From Aporrectodea caliginosa (taxonomy: Eukaryota > Annelida > Clitellata > Crassiclitellata > Lumbricidae), in NCBI GenBank assembly GCA_020284085.1, contig JACEVL010000019.1, positions 677,001-741,000 on the forward strand: 64,000 nt of DNA, read 5' to 3'. This document shows, one piece after another, positions 46,164 to 57,573 of the stretch (positions within the stretch are counted from its first letter, which is position 1; the number at the start of each line of letters is the position of its first letter). A program made the translations under genes and the position numbers. The notes under the pieces were generated by a model. That model was given only the letters and a program-made list of their open reading frames with translations, was not told the origin of the DNA and made no database searches.

Positions 46164-46750
46164 ACACACACAGACACACACAGACACACACACATAGTAA
46201 ACACACTTGGTTTAGTTAGGTTACTGAGAAGAGGTAAAGAGAATCAGAGTGACATTAGGAGAAAGACACCCAGATCATTAGAGCAACATGGGAAGACAGA
46301 TACAGTGACATACACAGAGAGACAGAATGATACGAACGGCAGACCTAAACATACACAACCAAAGAGAGAGACAGAGACAGAGACAGAGACAGACAGAGAC
46401 AGAGACAGAGAGACAGAAAGACAGAGACAGACTCCCAGATTGACACGTGTCACGGGGAGCAACTGATAGCCAACTTGTCTAAACAGATAATGAATTCAGT
46501 TGGATAAAGTTTGGTAACCAAGTGACGGTTCACGCAGGTCAACGCTCGCGTGCGCATTAAAACCCAGTTCCTCATTAAGAGCTGGAAACATACTGAGACG
46601 GACAGACAAAGAGACAGAGAAAGACACAGACAGAGACAAACAGAGACAGACAGAGACAGACAGAGACAGACAGAGACAGACAGAGACAGAGACAGGCAGA
46701 GACAGAGACAGGCAGAGACAGAGACAGGCAGAGACATAGACAGACAGATA
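46164..46750. repeat. (CA)n and (GACAGA)n repeats
   Basis: CA at 46160-46195, GACAGA units at 46365-46432 and 46592-46745, unique sequence between. Open frames on both strands are low-complexity. Confidence 0.9.
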
Positions 46751-47080
46751 CACCGTAGCAACATATCAAACGCACGACCTTTCCATATTAAGTCCATCAC
46801 GCAAGCCACTATATAGGCAAGCGGGCCGATGACCACCAAGTCGTTTCCTAACCGGGTATACGCACCGCCTCTGGACCGAACCCTTGACCTGCATCTGACC
46901 CGGGGCTGCGGTTGACGCAAGCACGCACATGTACGCGCACACACCAGCAGAGGCGAACAGAGAGACGTATGGGTAAATAAACACAGGTTCGCGAGAGATA
47001 CGGAGAACGGTGTTGAAACGTTACCTCGGCATTATACAGATGTCTATGCCTCGGCTCTGAGCGAAACACATGCGCACACA
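46751..47080. other. Intronic, no gene seen
   Basis: GC-moderate unique-looking sequence without coding resemblance. Confidence 0.3.
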
Positions 47081-47295
47081 CAGACACACACACATACATA
47101 CATACATACATACATACATACATACATACGTGTGTATGTATGTATATATATATATATATACATGGCTACACATATATACATATATATTATATATAAACAG
47201 GGCTACACATATATACATATATATTATATATATATGCATGCATGGCTACACATATATACATATATTGTATATATGTGTATATATGTATATATCTG
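47081..47295. repeat. CATA, AT and a ~50-bp tandem repeat, self-complementary
   Basis: CATA units (47092-47128) are followed by AT units and three copies of GGCTACACATATATACATAT (47164, 47202, 47246) separated by TATA-rich sequence. The region is almost palindromic and would fold back. Confidence 0.85.
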
Positions 47296-47840
47296 ACCGT
47301 ATTCTTTTTAACCGTTACCGGATGTGAGAGGGAAATGAAGGCAACAAAGTCCGTAAAAATTGGCGTGTAACAGAATCCGCAGCCAATAGTTAGCCACAGA
47401 TAATAGACTTTGGGCGAAAGAAAGAGCGGCGCCAAGTGGCTTGGAAATCCGGGCTGCTGCTGTTGATGATCGTGTCATGAGATGCTCACTGGAAGCGCGT
47501 CATTGTTGTCTTTCGACTTCGGTTTCAATGTTGCATTGTTATCGTTGTGATGTCATCATCATATTATCACCCGGCGCTGTATCATTATCCCTCTTGCGGG
47601 AGAAACACTGGCATCTAGTGTTAATTTATGTAATCGTGGTTATCCACGAGTTAGAGGAATCAGGTTTAGTGACTGCGCCCGTAACAAGTGCTTTGAATAA
47701 ATAAATAAGGATGCGGTTTACTGCTCTGATAGTTTTAAATGCAGTTGGTCTTTGAACGAACACGACAATGGTATTTGCTTGTAAACTTCGCCGGTTCTGT
47801 CCGCCTCGTATCAATAACTGAATCGAACGTGTTACTGTTT
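47296..47840. other. Intronic, no gene seen
   Basis: Unique-looking, with AATAAATAAATAAGG (47697-47711) as a possible retroelement end. Confidence 0.3.
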
Positions 47841-47842
47841 GT

Positions 47843-47849
47843 ATGTGTG

Positions 47850-47904
<55 letters not shown>

Positions 47905-47943
47905 GTGTGTGTATGTTTGTGTGTGTGTGTGTGTGTGTGTGTT
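47843..47943. repeat. (GT)n microsatellite
   Basis: About 45 GT units with a few interruptions (GC, AG, TT). On the minus strand it is the (CA)n next to copy B of the inverted duplicate. Confidence 0.93.
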
Positions 47944-47974
47944 TGTAGGTGTATAGGTGTCTGCGTAGGCACGT

Positions 47975-48310
47975 GTAGTTACATGAATTGAATGCACGGT
48001 ACAATGTTTCATGTGGAATTCATTGTTTTCTACATTGTATTGCATTGTTAGGATGAGAGTATACTATAGAAAGCGGAAGGTGAACTTCCCAACTGGTTCA
48101 GATGAAGATACTCTATTGATACATTTCACGTCTTCCCATTTATCTTCTCTTTACTGCTGTCAGCCCATTGTATTCAATTGTGTTGCAATCTTGGCAGCGC
48201 TTAATAGATCCTGGACGCAGCCAACCTATACGGCTTCGATCATGAAAGAGTCAAGCGTAGATGTGATTGCGCAGCTTTACAATTCGCGATATTTACGCAT
48301 TTAGATTGGA
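47975..48310 (-). repeat. Inverted duplicate, copy B, ending in (CA)n
   Basis: Minus-strand partner of 45835-46163, with the same order of landmarks and the same CA tail on its 3-prime side. See copy A for the shared reading frame. Confidence 0.75.
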
Positions 48311-49395
48311 ATAGCAATATAAGACAATTGAATAGTAACTTTTTATCGCGCGGGTATCTAATGCACAAGGCATCCTACAATAGCGCACCAAAAACTAGGC
48401 AAGGTATTTGCAAAGTTGAGGCGCTTTCCCAGGTAAGATTTTGGAAGGATCTATCCTGCTGACTCGCGGTTAACCCAACAGGTCTCTCGACATCGATTGG
48501 TCGTATTGTGTGAAGTTGAATTTGTCATTGTTTGGTCCTGTGGAAAACAGATTTTCCATTATACACAATATACAGTTATAGTCCTCCCCATAAATTAGAA
48601 TGACTGTAAACATAAAAGGAAAGAAAGCAGAAAAGTAAGGGAAAGGAACAGAGAGACATGTTGAAGAAATATGGTAGGGAAGAAGATAGGGAAGGTCTAA
48701 TCGATGAGAATGGGAAATGATACATTGTGTGCAATGTCAGAGTCGAATAATTTGATTCGTCCCTGTTTTCGACAGCGATGACCAACATCAGCTTTACGAT
48801 GTTAGCAGACTATAGCAGGGTCAGATAATCGAGATGGGTTAAGGAAGAAAGAAGAAGATGGAGAAAGAGATGCACAGAAGGAAAGGACATGGAAAGGACA
48901 GAGGCAAACGAAGAAACATATATTACGGAGACAGAGATAGGCAGAGAGACAGCAGAACGGTCACAATAGTAGGAACGAAGAGAAGAACAAGCGGAAGAAA
49001 AGCAAGGACTAAGACAGATAGGCAGACTGACGCTAGTGACAGACAGGGAGAGTGGGAGGAGACTGAAGTGTAGAAAGAGACCATACGGCGCTGCAGAGAT
49101 GCCGTCTGGAAATGGTAAAAGGTTATTGCGTACACGCCTATAATTGCACCAGCGCTCAGAGGAACAGATATATATTACGTGAATGGTCGAAGAGGAACGC
49201 CGAAATTAACGATGACCGCGAATTCCCGATTGGAAGGACGCAACCTGCCGTGGTATGCAGAGCTCACCGACGGACGGTGGTATGCATGGCAGGAGATCAC
49301 CGCCAGAGTTCGGATCACCACCGACGACTACAGATAAATCAAAGGCAGATCCTAATACACGTCACTCAATAAATGCCTCAGATATCAGCGTGCAG
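48311..49395. other. Intronic, no gene seen
   Basis: A/G-rich sequence at 48840-49080 yields lysine/arginine-rich frames without family resemblance. Confidence 0.35.
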
Positions 49396-49690
49396 TCGCT
49401 GTTTAAAGCCTCCGGGTCACTTAAGCTCCGCCGATTTTTATAGCGCCGATACGTCGCCTGGCCTGCTAAGGTCAACAGCGGCGGCGTCTTCGGAATGATG
49501 AAGGGGCGATCGAGAGGGGCGGACCCCGATCGAATCATCAATCCGCGGACGATCATCATTTCGCCGCTGATCGTATCGCGGTCGGAGAGGGACACGCGGC
49601 CTCCGTCTCCGCCCCCTCCGAGATAAGCTCTTCTGGGACTCGACTGGAGCAGGGAGGAGGGTCTAATCAACCGATTGGAATGCAGGAGCG
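49396..49690. other. GC- and CpG-rich unique island in the intron
   Basis: CAACAGCGGCGGCGTCTTCG, GGGGCGATCGAGAGGGGCGG and CCGCGGACGATCATCATTTC mark about 300 bp of GC-rich, non-repetitive sequence in an AT-rich intron. No coding resemblance in any frame. It could be regulatory or an alternative promoter; this is inference. Confidence 0.35.
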
Positions 49691-50365
49691 ATCCTTCTCG
49701 GATCCGTGCACCAGATATCGCACCCTACCGGCAGCAGAGCACAATCATCTAGACATAAACACACTGGCATTTAATATATCGATGGCCTACTGTAAGTATT
49801 CCTGCATTCGTGCGGGAGGAAGTGCGCTGGGTGTAAGCTTATGTATACTGACGCAAAAACGTGCTCAGTTTAAGATCGTAATGCTTACACGTAACTGCCT
49901 TGTAAGTGTCTTGTCTCAGGGAGTTGTGTCTCCGTCTCATTCATTCCTGGCCGCAGATCCCTTTGCTTTGTACGCATTGGGACCTGGTTGCCCCATCGGC
50001 AAAGCAGCCTGGAGGCTTCGCTGTGTGAGGGCCCATGCTTCTTAATTAAGAAAGCTAACGACTTATGACTTGCGCTATAGGATTTTCTTTGCCTGTATTA
50101 TTACATCAGCGTTTGGCTGTATGTTGTCAGGTTGGGATTAAAATGAGCCACATAAATATGTGATCGCAATTACAATTACACGTAAGTAAATAAGTAAGCA
50201 TGTAATCATTACCACTGCATAGATGACCTCTTGGCTCTCGATTTGCTTTGTTTATTGTAGCCTAATTTGTAGGCCTGTAATTTCATTTGTAAACGACATT
50301 GTTTGTTACGTGTATTAGGAGTTTGTGGATTACATATGTGATGACGGTGATATATATATCAGTTG
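49691..50365. other. Intronic, no gene recognised
   Basis: A 121-codon plus frame (49680-50045) exists but matches nothing I know and lacks any splice or codon support. Confidence 0.25.
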
Positions 50366-50405
50366 GTTTTTCAATAAAGGATATACTTACTTACTTATAT
50401 GTAAG
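50366..50405 (+). repeat. LINE 3-prime end with (ACTT)n tail
   Basis: TTTTTCAATAAAGGATATAC followed by TTACTTACTTA; plus-strand version of the end at 5345. Confidence 0.45.
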
Positions 50406-50974
50406 CATTTAGATTAGATTTGATAATATTAGATTTTATTAGATTAAATTTGATCGGATAGAAATAAATTGATATCAGATTAGAACCACGTGCAGAGTTC
50501 AAGGGACAAAAAGAAGCAACATGTCACTTTCGATGAACAAGTTGGAATAGACGGATGGGAATAGAATTGTGTTGAAGCCCGAATTAAATAGGAGAACGAG
50601 CCAAGTGGGCAGGATTGGGTTTCAGCAATTATTCCACAGAGAATGTCTTGTCTGAGACCCTGAGACAAGACTTAGCGCGGCCCGCAAGGTAGTTACGTCA
50701 GCTAATACTGTGTCGATTCAGGTTATGCATGCTTATGGCAGCAGACAAAGTGGAATATTTGTGAGCCTGAGTAGAAGACAATAGAGCCATTGTTCTTTTC
50801 TCTCTGATTTACTGTATATCTCTGTCCTCCCTCTTCTCCTCTTCCCTCTCTCATTATCTTCCACTCTCCATCCACTCCACCACTTACTCTCGAAACAACC
50901 CCTGCCTCTAGCATTCAGCACTTAATCACTTGCAAAAGCAAAAATGAACAATCATCCTGACTAGCCTTATCTTA
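50406..50974. other. Intronic, no gene seen
   Basis: AGATT-rich degenerate repeat at 50410-50460 and a C/T-rich tract at 50810-50880. Confidence 0.35.
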
Positions 50975-51485
50975 GCTCGCCTTATCATATACCTCACACA
51001 ACCTTTCCTAACCTCCGCGAGTCCGCGTATACCTAACGATACCTTATCTAGTCTCTTGCTTACCTATCCTATTATCTTACCATTACCTTACTTATTGCTT
51101 TATCTTACGTCACATTACCATAATTACACGTATATACATATAGCTTAACCTCGTCGTATACGGTATACCTCATATTATCTAACATTACCTACCATTATTT
51201 ACCTAACCCTTGCATTGCCGCGAATTACACGCCAATCATCGTCGATATGACGGCGTCGTTAAATAAACGAATTTAAGCCGCGAATTACCTTAACATACCT
51301 GGGTAAGCTTACCTTACCTAAGTCCTTGCCTTATTTTAGCTTACCATTGCCTATTGCTTTGCATTACTTCACAGTAACTTCACCTTAACTTATCTTACCT
51401 ACCTTACCCATGCATTGCACCATCTTACCGTATACCTTACCTTATACCTTACCTACCTGATATACTATCTCCTTCTGAATGTTTT
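50975..51485. repeat. Degenerate ACCTTA-type repeat
   Basis: Some 500 bases in which CCTTA, TTACC and CTTAC recur dozens of times with no fixed period, with almost no G on the plus strand outside a short island (51225-51270). Confidence 0.75.
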
Positions 51486-52937
51486 CGCTCAGTGCTCTTC
51501 ATCTTACGTCGCAATACCTGTGGGTGATTTGATCCAGTATATGTTTCATTCGTGATAACACACACCCAGGTCGCTGCCCGTTGTAACTACGGTCTATCAC
51601 CGGGAAACGAATGCACTAGAATAGCGAACTCTTGCGGACAAGGCAGTCGTAACTCGTAAGTCGTAACCACATCATCGCATGAACCACCGAGATTTCGTTT
51701 AGAGAGAGAGAGAGAGAACGACTTGTCTATTCGAAGTTCTATTTAACCCACTTAACGTTGTCTAAGCACCGTTCAGTTGTATACAGGTGCACACACGTTG
51801 ATCCCTCCTTAACTGCTCGGCTCTTATACATTCATCAGTCGTATATGTTAGATATGTGGCTTATAAGCGGTGAGTATAGGCCTATGTATTTGGGTCCGTG
51901 TATCTCTGGTTTGTTTTACTATATATTACGATTCTTCTCTGCAGGATGGAACGCTCTCCAGTTCAGTATGTTTTACAGATTGAACATAGGATGTGTTTAT
52001 CTTGGACGTTGGCTCGGACAAGATGCTCTGCTGCAGGACCACACTATAAGAAGGAGAGTATTCTCATACATAGTATAAGACACTCATATTATATGCACTT
52101 CACTGTAAGCCAATGTAACATATACATTATATATTACATTAGCAGATCTTCGCATATCTGTATGAATTGACTTTGTGTTTGACTTCCCGCGCGTATAAAG
52201 GTTAAGACGTTTGAGAAAGTTTGTGTAAACATTGATTGAGCATATGAAGACGTGCATTCGTATGCAAACACCTTCGGCCAAACATGAGTGCATTTCAATT
52301 ATATTTAGACGAATTTAGACGCATTTTCGAATTTACGACCTTCTCTCGAAAGCGCATGTTGTTTTCAAAAGCATACTCTCAAACACCTGCTTCCAACTTC
52401 AAACTCTCAAAAGCCTACTCTCGGCGTCTCAACTGAGCATGGTATTTATACTCAGGTAAAAGTAATTAGTTTTACAGTAGACTAAACCAAAGAGAGAAAG
52501 CAACAGAGGGAAGTATAGGGAGGGAGACAGACAGACAGACAGGACAGACAGACAGAAGGAGACAGAGAGAAGTAGAACTTGAAGACAGTCAAAACAGTTG
52601 TTTGGATATCTTATCACCTGAGACATAAAATTTACAGCTTATGACTTTTTAACATTACCGAAAGGCTCTATTGAAACGTTCGATAAATTGTCACTTAAGT
52701 GGATTCACTGTTTCTGGTGTAGGTCCTAGTATACTGAATACTCTGTTGGCTTTGCTGTGTGCATCTTTCAGTACACCAACTTGTCGTCGTTTCTCAGACA
52801 GGCGAAGACTTACCGTAAGATTAGAATCGAAGTTCCATGACATGACTTGACTTCCAACTTCAGTTCAGTTCACTGCTTTCGATTTTACATGACGACTTGA
52901 CATTCGTCATTATCATCAACAGCATCATCACCATCAT
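51486..52937. other. Intronic, no gene seen
   Basis: Short GACAGACA tract at 52525-52570. Open frames around 51758-52170 have no family resemblance. Confidence 0.35.
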
Positions 52938-52938
52938 T

Positions 52939-53006
<68 letters not shown>

Positions 53007-53008
53007 AT
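52938..53008. repeat. (ATC)n microsatellite
   Basis: About 23 ATC units, uninterrupted. Confidence 0.95.
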
Positions 53009-53029
53009 CATCACGTATAAGCTTACATT

Positions 53030-53353
53030 CGTACTGTCCAACATGTGGCTCGCGGTCTGATTTTAAGTTGCCCGCCCGGGCTCGCTAATTTTTTGCAATT
53101 TGTGTAAAAATGAAGTAAAAGACAAAGTCACTGGCCTACTTGCATAGCTATTCGTTCGTAACTTGGCTTATCATTTGACAATGTGGAAAAAAATCCAATT
53201 CCCACGACGCATTAAACTTATGATTATTCCATAATAAGTTTTAATACATTAATTTTCAAAAATTTCAGTGGTTGTTTTTGAGTTTACTGGTGCGGCCTTC
53301 GGCTTCAAGAATAATTTCTTCGTTGGCCCACGGTGTCAAAAAGGTTGGACCTA
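53030..53353. mobile_element. Possible hAT-type remnant
   Basis: TACTGTCCAACATGTGGCTC at the left and GGCCCACGGTG...GGTTGGACCTA at the right are partly complementary, in the style of hAT ends next to GGCCCGCGG. No clean 8-bp duplication was found, so the call is tentative. Confidence 0.25.
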
Positions 53354-53399
53354 CATCATTGTAATCAGCGCTGCCATATTATATGTAATGATAACAATC

Positions 53400-53482
53400 C
53401 AAAGCCAGGACACGAGAATTGAACCCGGAACGCCGTAGCGAAGCAAAAGCATTTAGACGTAGCTTTCAGCCATCCTAGAACA
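53400..53482 (-). repeat. tRNA-like sequence (SINE head or tRNA pseudogene)
   Basis: The minus strand reads GGATGGCTGAAAGCTACG, then GTTCCGGGTTCAATTCTCG as B box about 45 bases on, and ends TCCTGGC. The boxes are good but the acceptor stem does not pair well. Confidence 0.4.
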
Positions 53483-53596
53483 TACAACTGGACGTTTATT
53501 ATAATGCATTGCATGAGGAGAGAAGATCTTCTCAGAGACATGTCTAGTGTACTAATGAATTTGTTTTTTTTTAATCTGGTGAAGCCACTTCGAATA

Positions 53597-54372
53597 TACA
53601 CGGTGATTCATTAAAAAACGTCCCCCTACATAAGTTAGCATAACTCATGTAGATGACCATCAATTTTATTGAAATTTCAGAACAATGACGCTTGATGCTC
53701 TAGCCAAGTGCTACATAAATTGTTTCACATTCAAAGCCAAAATGACGTAACGCGAATGACGAAACTAATGACGTCACGACTATCTCGACAAAATGGTGTT
53801 TACCGAAGAAGATAAACATGCTATAACATTTGTAAGAAAGAATAAAAATTACGGTGTTAAGGTCAATGGACAATATTACAGAGATGTTCTACTAAAACAG
53901 GGCCTTTTACCAGACATTCGTGACATTACCGATGAGTATTTCATCTTCCAGCAGGATAGCGCTCCTGCGCACAGAGCACGGGACACTGTTGCGTTACTGG
54001 AAACTGAAACACCTGATTTCATCCCGCCTACTTTGTGGCCACCCAACAGCCCTGATTTAAATCCAGTGTCATGCAAGAGAAGGTCTACAGATCTCGAATA
54101 TGTGATGTCCGTGAGTTGCGAAGTCGAATTGTGGAGGCATGCATGGAACGAAATGGATCAGCGCATCATTGATGAATCAGTCAAACAGTGGCGTACTCGT
54201 CTTCGCGCATGCGTAGCTTCCAAAGGGGGTCAATTTGAACATAAACTTTAACTTTCCTAATGTTTAGCAATAACTCCTCTGTCTTCCTTTAAAATTTCTT
54301 TCGCATAGCATGACATTTGACGGACTTACAGTGAAATATGCAGGGGGACGTTTTTTAATGAATCACCGTGCA
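53597..54372 (+). mobile_element. mariner/Tc1-type element, internally deleted
   Basis: The 29-bp terminal sequence starting CACGGTGATTCATTAAAA at 53599 is repeated without mismatch as its complement ending at 54370. TA dinucleotides flank both sides; extending by TA/CA gives a TA target duplication. The 776-bp element contains one plus-strand transposase remnant. Active relatives would be about 1.2-1.4 kb, so roughly a third is missing. Short ends, TA target and protein family agree on mariner/Tc1. Confidence 0.9.
53793..54251 (+). pseudogene. mariner-type transposase, deleted and frameshifted
   Basis: An open frame of 152 codons. Residues 1-19 (MVFTEEDKHAITFVRKNKN) are the start of the helix-turn-helix region and jump directly to GVKVNGQYYRDVLLKQGLLP (about residues 21-40). 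Most of the DNA-binding part and the first catalytic aspartate are therefore gone. FIFQQDSAPAHRARDTVALL (51-70) holds the second catalytic aspartate. WPPNSPDLNPV (82-92) is then followed by an out-of-frame stretch, so the third catalytic acidic residue expected right after it is absent. The normal frame resumes at WNEMDQRIID and ends ACVASKGGQFEHKL. The intervening bases read in another frame as MQEKVYRSRICDVRELRSRI, so a small deletion and a compensating 4-base insertion explain the break. Confidence 0.85.
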
Positions 54373-54444
54373 TATACTCGCTGTCTATCGACACATCATT
54401 CAAAGGATATAAATGCATAAAGCACTTAGACATCATCCTCTCTC

Positions 54445-54614
54445 CTATGCTCTGTCTATCTGACAGTCTCTGTTTGTCTGTCTGTCTTTCTCTCTGTCTG
54501 TCTCTCTGTCTCTCTGCCTCTGTCTGTCTGTCTGTCTATTCCTGTCTCTGTCTGTCTGTCTGTCCGTCTCTTGCTCTCTGTCTCTCTCTCTGTCTCTGTC
54601 TGTCTGTCTCTCTC

Positions 54615-54713
<99 letters not shown>

Positions 54714-54762
54714 GTCTCTGTCTCTGTCTCTGTCTCTGTCTCTGTCTCTGTCTCTGTCTCTG

Positions 54763-54858
<96 letters not shown>

Positions 54859-54880
54859 GCTCTCTAGATCTCTAGATCTC
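54445..54880. repeat. (CTGT)n, (CT)n and (CTCTGT)n compound microsatellite
   Basis: Layers in order: CTGT units, CT run (54640-54692), CTCTGT hexamers (54693-54780), second CT run (54781-54857), short AGATCTCT units. Leu/Ser frames are artefacts. Loose CTCT-rich sequence continues to 55270. Confidence 0.96.
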
Positions 54881-55270
54881 TAGATCTCAAGAAATACATA
54901 TATCTCTCTTTCACTCTTTTTCTTTCTGGGTAAGTCTAAGTTTGCTTCGGGTTAGGCTGTCTTTCTGTCGTTCACTGTCTTTCAATCCCTTCCTGTCTCT
55001 ATCTTCCATAGTTTCTCTTTATCTCTCTCTATCTCTTCTGTCTCTCTGTAGGTTTCTGTTGCCCGTCTTTGTATGTCTCTCTATGTGTCTCTCTTACTCT
55101 CTCTCGTCTCTCTTTGTATCGATCTGCCTATAAGACTTCAACGTGCGTTTGTCACACTCTGTATCTCTGCCTTTATTTACTTGAGTGTCGTTTTATTCTG
55201 TTCGTCTCCGTCAGTCTTTCTCTCCGCCCCTTTCTCTCTGTCCGTCAGCGTCTTTTGCCTGCCTCAGTTC

Positions 55271-57126
55271 ATCTCTCTTGTGCTGGAATAAACATATCCT
55301 AGAGCGCTTTACACTTAACAGAGGTTCCGATTCCCGAGGATTATATTCTATTCTGATCCGTGTTTATAGCTGTCGGCACAGAAAACAAATCATTAAGGGT
55401 TTAAGCAATATTGGCGGCGTAAATTACATGCAGCTGCCGCCGGCATTATTACGCCCGAAGGGATCCATTTTACATGGGAAGGGACCGGGATTGCAGCTGA
55501 CAAAATTCAGCTGGTTAATATCAACGCATCGAACCCCGTTGGTTATTCAATGAGGCAATTCACCGCCAGTATACATCTGTTGACGGTGGTTCTTTCAAGC
55601 TGCTCGTTCAACCTGTCAATCTCATTTCCCAGGTTTCAATCTGGATGTGTGAATGATCAAGTAGGGCAGAGGTGTAATGCGGTTATCTAGGTTAATGTTT
55701 ATCTGAAGCGTTGTGTCACTTTTGATTAATTATAATGTACATGTAGGAATCAAATGTAGGCCTATATTTGCAGTCGTGCAGCTATTGTATTGTATTGTAT
55801 TGTATCGTAATGTAAATTATGTAAGTTAATATTTATTCGAAGCGCTGTGTCATTTTTTTATTAATTATAATGTAGCAGTCGATAGTTTACTTGCAGTCTT
55901 GCACACGAAAAACTGTTTACTCTAGGATAAGGTGTTTCTTGGGACGGTCCTAAATAGGGAGGTCTTAACCTGATATAGGTCTACGTAAGAGTATCGTAAG
56001 GGTAAACAGTTAAGAGAATTTAATGCTGAGATATGTATTTACTTGCAAGGGTGTTCATTGGCTCTTTTGACGGATGTGCACGTTTATTATGTCAAAATTA
56101 TAATATTTATTTGGAGACAGTTCGGCCTCAAGGAACGCTTTGATTTTTTTGCTTTGATTTTTCAACTTCTTCGCTCTAGTTTGCATGCCCTATATATAAT
56201 GCGTATCACTACAGCTCTGCCGATCTCTCCTTGAGCATAATGATGGAAGCTTGAATCTCTGTATCACGTAAACCTTTCCTAACGTCCCCTGTTTAGATTA
56301 CAGGTTTCCCAATCTATTCCAGGCTGTTTTCTTGGTGTGATTCGTCCAAATAGCCTACTTATAATAATATTAATTTAGGCTTTGGATTCGCACAAAGGAG
56401 GCTATAAAATGTATCTGATATGTATATACAGTCTACGTATACCTACATGCATATATACATGCATTCATACTTAGGTAGCCTACATAATATGTACATAATT
56501 ATGCACAAAATTGTACTACATGCAGCTTAATACATGCACACATAATACACAATGCAAATGCTACATACAGGCCTATTACAGAAGTTTTTAGCACATTGAG
56601 CAATTTAAAGCAAGTGATGTATCACTAAATTTCAATTATAAAGTAACACAAAGTTATTTGTTTGTACGCAAAGACTTCATGATTCGGTGATCGAAACTTT
56701 TGGGGGCTCTGCTCCTTAGGCCCTGAGCTGGCGCCGTTAATACTAACACCTAAATGCGATCAAGGGCTTTAATCACGAGATGTTCTTCAGAACACTTTAT
56801 TGCTCTCTTAGTGGCACGTCTTGAAAACGCTGGTTAATGTGTTTAGCACGTAATGATTCGGTGTTGTTTAGGCAGTTGCTCATGCATTTGCTGGAGGAGT
56901 GTTGGCAGATTCTGGGAATGAAATAAGAATTCACAATGGCCGGATGAATATAGGCCAACATGGAATGACCAGTTCGTGATTAACCGTTTATCTTTCCATT
57001 CTCTTGTCTAGCATTCATAATTGCCCTTCAGAAGTAGATGACTAAAACATAAACTGTTCCACATATATATATCAAGTCGGTCTCCTCTCGAAATGCCCAC
57101 GACCAACTCTTGATGCGTCTACGGCT
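55271..57126. other. Intronic, no gene seen
   Basis: 55310-55620 is unique and moderately GC-rich. (GTATT)n at 55786-55806 may be a retroelement tail. No coding resemblance. Confidence 0.35.
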
Positions 57127-57573
57127 CTACGCATTCCGAATGGACGCTCGGTAGGCTGCGAAAGATGGCAGGGCAAACATTCGACGGCCAGTCTGTTGGA
57201 CGGCCATTGCGAACTCTAATAAGTAGCTGCAAAACTTTGGGTAAACACTTAGGCGTACCATCCGCGCCGAATGACGAACTTCTAGACAAACACGGTGTTT
57301 AGCAAGACCCGAGAGCGACCCAGTCCAGACTATATTACGGACAGCCATGGGAGCGTATCTACGAGCATATACATCAAAGGAGGCAACGGTCGAGCGATAG
57401 GAGGGTTTAAGGGTTGCAGTTGGCCTGAATAAGCCGATTCGATTTAAGTGGATAGTAGTGGGATAATAAAGGGCTGACAGAATCAACAAGAAGCCTGACT
57501 GGGCTCTTTGCACTTCTGGTAATAAACTCATCAGGCCGGGCAGGCATGTTTGACATGGACCAACAAAGGCCAT
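57127..57573 (-). other. 148-codon open frame of unknown meaning
   Basis: A minus-strand frame starting MAFVGPCQTCLPGLMSLLPE and ending SFAAYRASIRNA. I recognise no domain. It is the longest non-repetitive open frame in the intron, which could occur by chance in GC-moderate DNA. A minus-strand SINE/LINE-like phrase (TTTTTATAGCGCTG, 57625) lies next to it, so a retroelement remnant is possible. Confidence 0.15.
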
